From Micromonospora radicis (GTDB taxonomy: Bacteria; Actinomycetota; Actinomycetes; Mycobacteriales; Micromonosporaceae), in contig NZ_QXEC01000015.1 in assembly GCF_003583405.1 (NCBI RefSeq), positions 62,001-126,000 of the forward strand: a stretch of 64,000 nucleotides of DNA, written 5' to 3'. This document shows positions 59,553 through 64,000 of the stretch, in pieces (within the stretch, counting starts at the first letter, position 1; every line of letters starts with the position of its first letter). A program made the position numbers and the translations under genes. Under the pieces are notes generated by a model. It saw only the letters and a list, made by a program, of their open reading frames with translations, did not search any database and was not told the DNA's origin.

Positions 59553-60083
59553 ATGACCAGCGCCATGCTCGAAACGGGTCGCCTGGCGGCCGAGGTGCGA
59601 CGGGTCCGGCCCACCGACACCGGCCGGATGCGGGCGCTGCGGCTGGAGATGCTCGCCGACGCCCCGCTGGCCTTCCTGGAGACGGTCGCCGAGGCCGCCG
59701 CCCGACCACACGCCGAGTACGCGGCCCGAATCGCCCAGGTCTCCGCCGGCCCGGCCAGCGCGCAGTTCGTGGCGGACCCGGGCGGTCGGCTGGTCGGGCA
59801 CGCGGGCGGCGTGGCCCACCCCACCGAGCCCGGGCTCACCGTGCTCTACGCGATCTACGTGACCCCCACCCGACGCGGCAGCGGCCTGCTCGCCGAGTTG
59901 GTCGACGCGGTTGCCGCCTGGTCGCGGTCCGTCGGGCGGGACGAGCTGATGCTCGAAGTGGTGGTGGGCAACGACCGGGCGTACCGGGCCTACCAGCGGC
60001 TCGGCTTCGCCGACACCGGCGTACGCGTCCCGCACCCCACCGTCCCCGCCCTCCGCGAACTCCAGATGCGCCGCCCCGCATAG
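59553..60083 (+). CDS. GNAT acetyltransferase
   Basis: A 176-residue single GNAT domain: RRVRPTDTGRMRALRLEMLA at the N-terminus, LYAIYVTPTRRGSGLLAELV as motif A and MLEVVVGNDRAYRAYQRLGF as motif B. The substrate is unknown. The ATG is chosen by domain length. It is divergent from csp and ends near two hairpin-forming repeats. Confidence 0.85.
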   Translation: MTSAMLETGRLAAEVRRVRPTDTGRMRALRLEMLADAPLAFLETVAEAAARPHAEYAARIAQVSAGPASAQFVADPGGRLVGHAGGVAHPTEPGLTVLYAIYVTPTRRGSGLLAELVDAVAAWSRSVGRDELMLEVVVGNDRAYRAYQRLGFADTGVRVPHPTVPALRELQMRRPA

Positions 60084-60091
60084 CCGGGGCC

Positions 60092-60124
60092 GGTTCCGGG
60101 CAGCCCGCCACATGAACCGGAACC
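60092..60124. repeat. GGTTCCGG / CCGGAACC inverted repeat
   Basis: GGTTCCGG (60092-60099) pairs with CCGGAACC (60117-60124). The gap between the two convergent genes carries several more TTCCGG or CCGGAA hexamers. Confidence 0.6.
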
Positions 60125-60190
60125 GCCGTACGGCCGGATCTGACCCACGGCGGTCGAAGCCGCCAGTTCCGGCCGGCGAACGACCCGGAA

Positions 60191-60215
60191 GGGTTCCGGG
60201 ACAGCCCCGGAACCC
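60191..60215. terminator. 10-bp perfect hairpin between convergent genes
   Basis: GGGTTCCGGG pairs with CCCGGAACCC across an ACAGC loop, 32 bases before the PaaN stop on the opposite strand. It can end both the GNAT and paaN transcripts. Confidence 0.75.
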
Positions 60216-60246
60216 CCACCGCGCCCCCGGAACCCCACCACGACCA

Positions 60247-61920
60247 CTACACGTGCCGACGGCTCTGCACGATCCGGAACCGGTTGGCCACGTACGCCCC
60301 GTCGGTCAACGCCGCGTTCGCCGCCGCGTTGGCCCCGCTGCCGTGGAAGTCGGAGAAGGCCGCCGACTGGTTCACGAAGACCCCGCCGGTGAGGTTGCTG
60401 GACAGGTGCACCCCGACCTCGATGGCGGCGGTCTCGGTGGCCGCCAGCACCGCCTCGTCGGTGGAGTAGACCCCGGCGGTCAACGCGCCCTTCTCTCCCA
60501 CGGTGGCCCGCATGATCTCCAGGCTGTGCGCCGTGGAGTCGGTGGCGATGGCGAAGGAAATCGGCCCGAACCACTCCCGCGCGTAGGTCGCGGTGTCACC
60601 CGCGTCCAGCTTGACGACGGTCGGCGTACGCACGACGGCGCCGGGGAAGGCCGGGTGCTCGACGGTACGGGACTCCAGAACCGGCTCGCCGACCTTGGTG
60701 ACCTCGTCGAGCCGGTCCAGTACGCCGTCGTTGACGATCGCACCGATCAGCTCGACGCTGCGGGCCGGGTCGGCGGTCAGTTTGCCGACGGCGGCGGCGA
60801 TGCCGGCCGCCACCTCGTCGAAGCTCTTGTGACCCTGGTCGGTGTCGATGCCGTCGCGCGGGATCAGGATGTTCTGCGAGGTGGTGCACATCTGGCCGCT
60901 GTAGAGGCTGAGCGTGAAGCCCAGGTTGCGGCACATCCCGGCGAAGTCGTCGGTGGAGTCGATCACCACCGGGTTGAGGCCGGCCTTCTCCGTGTAGACG
61001 GTCGCCTGCCGGGCGTTGGCCTCCAGCCAGTCGCCGTACTCGGTGGAGCCGGTGAAGTCGACGATCTTGATGCCGGGGTGCAGGGCCAGCGTGCTGGCCA
61101 GCTTCTCGTCGGCGGCCTCCGGGGCGAGCAGCACCAGGTTCGGGTCGAAGCCGGCCTCGGTGAGCACCTCGCGGGCGTACCGCACGGTGATGGCCAGCGG
61201 CAGCACGGCGCCCGGGTGCGGCTTGACCACCACCGGGTTGCCGGTGACCAGGGAGGCGAACAGACCCGGGTACGAGTTCCAGGTCGGGAAGGTGTTGCAG
61301 CCGACCACCAGGGCGACGCCCCGGGGCACCACGTGGAACGTCTTGGTCATCCGCAGCGGGTCGCCCTTGCCGGCGGGCTTCTCCCAGCCGGCGGTGCCCG
61401 GGTGCCGGGTCATCTCCGCGTACCCGTAGGCGACCGCCTCCAGGGCCCGGTCGAGGGCGTGCGCGCCGCCGGCCTGGAACGCCATCACGAAGGCCTGGCC
61501 GCTGGTGAACTGCACCGCGTTGGCCAGCTCGAAGACGTGCTTGTGCAGCCGGTCCAGGATCTCCAGGCAGACCCCCGCGCGGGTCTGCGGGCCGGCGTCA
61601 CGCCAGGCCGGCAACGCGGCGGACGCGGCGGCGACCAACTGGTCGGCGGTGGCGTGCGGGTAGGTCACGTTCAGCTCGACGCCGAACGGGCTGCGCTCGG
61701 TGGCGATCCACTGGCCGTCGGTCGGCTGGTCGAGCGGGAAGTTCCCGCCCAGGTACGCCTCGAAGGCGGCCTTGCCGTCGGCCGCCGCGGTCTCGCCGTA
61801 CACCCGAGGGCTCGGTGATTCCGGGTAGGCGGACCAGTACCCCCGCTCCGTGATCGCGGTCAGCGCGCGGTTGAGGGTGTCGGCGTGCCTGTCGTAGTGG
61901 GGGTGCGGGGTGTCCGTCAT
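60247..61920 (-). CDS. paaN: phenylacetic acid degradation aldehyde dehydrogenase-like protein PaaN
   Basis: A 557-residue ALDH-fold protein matching the actinobacterial PaaN family, related to the ring-opening aldehyde dehydrogenase of phenylacetate breakdown. GVALVVGCNTFPTWNSYPGL is the cofactor-fold segment, FTGSTEYGDWL the nucleotide-binding turn, and SLYSGQMCTTSQNILIPRDG contains the catalytic Cys. The bacterial E. coli PaaZ hydratase domain is absent. No other paa genes are in the window, so it acts away from the main cluster. Confidence 0.92.
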   Translation of the reverse strand: MTDTPHPHYDRHADTLNRALTAITERGYWSAYPESPSPRVYGETAAADGKAAFEAYLGGNFPLDQPTDGQWIATERSPFGVELNVTYPHATADQLVAAASAALPAWRDAGPQTRAGVCLEILDRLHKHVFELANAVQFTSGQAFVMAFQAGGAHALDRALEAVAYGYAEMTRHPGTAGWEKPAGKGDPLRMTKTFHVVPRGVALVVGCNTFPTWNSYPGLFASLVTGNPVVVKPHPGAVLPLAITVRYAREVLTEAGFDPNLVLLAPEAADEKLASTLALHPGIKIVDFTGSTEYGDWLEANARQATVYTEKAGLNPVVIDSTDDFAGMCRNLGFTLSLYSGQMCTTSQNILIPRDGIDTDQGHKSFDEVAAGIAAAVGKLTADPARSVELIGAIVNDGVLDRLDEVTKVGEPVLESRTVEHPAFPGAVVRTPTVVKLDAGDTATYAREWFGPISFAIATDSTAHSLEIMRATVGEKGALTAGVYSTDEAVLAATETAAIEVGVHLSSNLTGGVFVNQSAAFSDFHGSGANAAANAALTDGAYVANRFRIVQSRRHV

Positions 61921-62049
61921 GCCCGCCATCATGCAACAGGAAGCCCCGCGATCAGTAGGGGCGTGTCACAACTCAGATCGCCGACCGCCGGTCCGTCCAG
62001 ACTTCACCCACCTGGAATCCGAGCTGCCCGTTGCCCGTTCTCTCGTCCG

Positions 62050-63069
62050 TCACAGCTCCAGTTGCCAGTTGCCCCACCGGTCCCGCGCCCGGAAACCGAG
62101 CTGCTCGTTGATGGCGATCATGTGGTTGTTGCTCGCCGCGTTGAAGGTGTCGATCGCGCGTACGGCGGGTTCGTGGGCGAGCAGGTGACGCAGATTCTCG
62201 ATCTTGGCGAGCAGGCCGAGGCGGCGCCCGCGGTGGTCGGGGTCGACGATGGTGATCTGCTGGAAGGCGTGCCAGTCGGCGGACGCGCCGACGTCCAGCA
62301 GGGTCCAGGCGACCAGCCGGCCGGACGCCTGGTGGCGTACCCCGGCGTGGTAGCGCCGCTTGCCGCGCGCCGCCAACGCCAGTTCGGCACCGCGTACCCG
62401 CTCGGCGTCGACCTGCTCCGGTTCCCAGTCGAGGTCGCCCATCGGCGCGTCAACCACCAGCCGGCCGTCCAGGTACGCCACGTCGGCGACGAACTCGTCC
62501 GGCGTGGCGCCCCGCCAGAACACCACCTCGTACCCGGCCGCCCGGGCGCGGGCCTCGGCCAGCAGCGAGTCGAGTCGCCGCTGGTCGAGTCCGGTGGTGT
62601 CCAGTCGCCGCCGCACGTCGACCAGCGCGTTGGCCGCACCGGTGGCGGCCGCGAACGCCGTGGCGGGCGACGGGCGGTCCGGCTCGCCGGGCAGATGCTC
62701 CGGGCCCATCGCGGTCACCCGTTTACGCCCGCGTTCGCGCAGCGCGACGCGGCCGTGTTCGAACAGCGCCCGCCCGACGCTCCGACGCCGGTACCCGGGA
62801 TGGACGACCAGGTCGGCGGAGGCGTTCTCGGCGTTGTCGAGCTGCGGCAGGTCCAGCAGGAGATAACCGGCCGGCACGCCGTCGAGGTGGGCCAGCAGGG
62901 CGACCGGTTCGTGGCCGGGCATCGGCTGGCGGAACACCGCCCGGAAGCGCCGCCCGCAGAACGGCGGGTAGTCGGGCAGGTCGGCGGCGACCCAGGCGGC
63001 GCCGACCTGGTACGCCTGCTCGATGGCCGCCTCGTCGGCGGCGCCGAAGGGGGTGATGGTGACGGTCAT
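62050..63069 (-). CDS. GNAT acetyltransferase, two domains
   Basis: A 339-residue protein with two GNAT modules: LVVHPGYRRRSVGRALFEHG in the first and ITIVDPDHRGRRLGLLAKIE with ASNNHMIAINEQLGFRARDR in the second. The domain order resembles MshD-like double GNATs. It starts at the ATG 63069, only 26 bases after a perfect 15-bp hairpin (63095-63129), so its expression is probably affected by that structure. Confidence 0.87.
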   Translation of the reverse strand: MTVTITPFGAADEAAIEQAYQVGAAWVAADLPDYPPFCGRRFRAVFRQPMPGHEPVALLAHLDGVPAGYLLLDLPQLDNAENASADLVVHPGYRRRSVGRALFEHGRVALRERGRKRVTAMGPEHLPGEPDRPSPATAFAAATGAANALVDVRRRLDTTGLDQRRLDSLLAEARARAAGYEVVFWRGATPDEFVADVAYLDGRLVVDAPMGDLDWEPEQVDAERVRGAELALAARGKRRYHAGVRHQASGRLVAWTLLDVGASADWHAFQQITIVDPDHRGRRLGLLAKIENLRHLLAHEPAVRAIDTFNAASNNHMIAINEQLGFRARDRWGNWQLEL

Positions 63070-63094
63070 GCCCGCAGCGTGCGGCACGAACAGG

Positions 63095-63216
63095 CGAGCG
63101 GGCCAGCGATTTTCTCGCTGGCCCGCTCGGACGCTTGGTCGGGAGGGTCGATCGCACAACGCCTCCGGCGTTGGGTCGTACAGACTGAAAGTCTACGGCG
63201 AAACGCCCTCCCGCAC
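63095..63216 (-). ncRNA. candidate structured RNA / attenuator leader
   Basis: On the minus strand TTGACG (63245-63250), 17-base spacer and GAAGAT (63222-63227) put a start near 63214-63216. There P1 begins: CGGGAGGG (63206-63213) pairs with CCCTCCCG (63140-63147). Inside are CAACGCC/GGCGTTG (63157-63173) and CGT-AGACT/AGTCT-ACG (63177-63197), forming a three-way junction. A perfect 15-bp stem (63095-63109 with 63115-63129) ends it. No known class is recognised, and thrC lies upstream on the same strand. Confidence 0.55.
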
Positions 63217-63398
63217 GGAGCATCTTCCGCTGCCCGGTTCCCGCCGTCAAGTCACCGGGCGCGTGTTTTCGACATTTTCCAGGAAACGCCCGGCCCACCG
63301 TTCCACCGCGATGGCACTTGATCCATTCCGGCCCGGACACCGCCGTTCCACCGGACCGTTCCCGATCCGCGCCACCGGGGCTGCGTCGGCGGCGCAGG

Positions 63399-64000
63399 TC
63401 AGCCGAGCAGACCGGCGTCGCGGGCGGCCCGCAGCGACGGCTTGATCCGGTGGGTCGGCCCCACCTGGCCGGCCACCGCGTCGAGCGTCTTGAGCCCCTC
63501 GCCGGTGTTGAACACCACCGTCTCGGCGCTCGGGTCGAGCCGGCCGGACTCGACCAGCTTGCGCAGCACCGCCACGGTCACCCCGCCGGCCGTCTCGGCG
63601 AACACCCCGGTGGTACGCGCCAGCAGCCGCACCCCGGCCCGGATCTCGTCGTCGTCGACGTACTCCATCCAACCGCCGGTACGGCGCACCGCCTCCAGCG
63701 CGTAGAGGCCGGCGGCGGGGTCGCCGATGTTCAACGACTTCGCGATCCCGGTGGGCTTGACCGGGGTGATGGTGTCGGTCCCCGCGTGCAGGGCGGTGGC
63801 GATCGGGTTGCAGCCGGCCGACTGGGCGCCGAACACCTTCCAGCCGCCGGCCGGCGCCTCGACCAGCCCGATCTCGACCAACTCGCTGAACGCCTTGTCA
63901 ATCTTGGTGAGCAGCTCACCGGAGGCCATCGGGATGACCACCTGGGCGGGGATCCGCCAGCCGAGCTGCTCGGCGACCTCGTAGCCGAGCGTCTTGGAAC
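63399..64000 (-). CDS. thrC: threonine synthase (partial)
   Basis: The C-terminal ~200 residues; the start lies beyond the window. It converts O-phosphohomoserine to threonine with PLP. SKTLGYEVAEQLGWRIPAQV, PMASGELLTKIDKAFSEL and WKVFGAQSAGCNPIATAL match threonine synthase, and the LYALEAVRRTGGW / VFAETAGGVTVAVLRKL region completes the fold-II domain. The C-terminal VGPTHRIKPSLRAARDAGLL gives a normal end. Confidence 0.94.
   Translation of the reverse strand, partial: SKTLGYEVAEQLGWRIPAQVVIPMASGELLTKIDKAFSELVEIGLVEAPAGGWKVFGAQSAGCNPIATALHAGTDTITPVKPTGIAKSLNIGDPAAGLYALEAVRRTGGWMEYVDDDEIRAGVRLLARTTGVFAETAGGVTVAVLRKLVESGRLDPSAETVVFNTGEGLKTLDAVAGQVGPTHRIKPSLRAARDAGLLG

Noticed and set aside
63140..63213. 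tRNA-like fold with 8-bp acceptor-like stem
   Set aside because: No D-arm, T-arm (GTTC) or anticodon loop of proper size, and no 3' CCA context; the inner loops have only three bases. A three-way junction RNA fits better.

Overview
The window is a chromosomal segment of a high-GC actinomycete. Mycothiol synthase (MshD), an orphan GlnR nitrogen regulator, an LmeA-like DUF2993 protein, a polyphosphate kinase 2 and a double-CIRCE groEL all point to Actinobacteria. Gene content and frequent GTG/TTG starts fit the Micromonosporaceae (Micromonospora or a relative), but that family call is inference. There are about 66 protein genes, two cut by the window ends. I see no tRNA, rRNA, CRISPR array, prophage or insertion sequence.

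Layout. 1-5351: end of an EI24 membrane protein, then an ABC exporter, two-component system and WYL regulator operon. 5342-9031 (minus): SDR, two alpha/beta hydrolase-type genes, and the conserved block XRE regulator / heparin-binding-haemagglutinin-like protein / DUF2516. 9144-15580: hydrolase, asparaginase, BKACE enzyme, YgfZ-Fur pair, class IV aminotransferase, nitrobindin-like protein, DsrE-like protein. 15664-18957: SCP2-like protein coupled to a glycogen-debranching-type glucosidase, and a secreted unknown. 19008-24217: winged-helix regulator and a 1462-residue secreted subtilase with Kelch repeats. 24428-25355: a lower-GC two-gene cassette behind a perfect palindrome. 25697-27050: a GT2 glycosyltransferase and a 46-residue LPXTG mini-protein. 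27291-28754: cysteine-rich leader peptide, sulfurtransferase and SseC-like DUF1416. 28826-39037: LmeA-like protein, GlnR, polysaccharide deacetylase, MshD, Nudix, an oxidoreductase, and a phosphate block (Pit, DUF47, PPK2). 39174-49354: DinG-like helicase, AI-2E exporter, Cpn10-like protein, PrsW, FUSC, HD, DUF4031, a FAD oxidase and a lipoprotein. 49440-54149: GlpD and a polytopic membrane subtilase. 54610-64000: GNAT proteins, GroEL under double CIRCE control, a repeat-bearing membrane protein, cold-shock protein, PaaN and threonine synthase.

Most unusual items: (i) a probable structured RNA at 63095-63216, with a sigma-70-like promoter, a closed three-way junction and a perfect 15-bp hairpin; (ii) the 24428-25355 gene pair with its own operator and lower GC; (iii) the free-standing LPXTG mini-protein 14 bases after a glycosyltransferase; (iv) a subtilase carried on a multi-helix membrane domain; (v) a probably leaderless cysteine attenuator peptide. 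All functional names come from reading sequence motifs by eye; no database search was possible.
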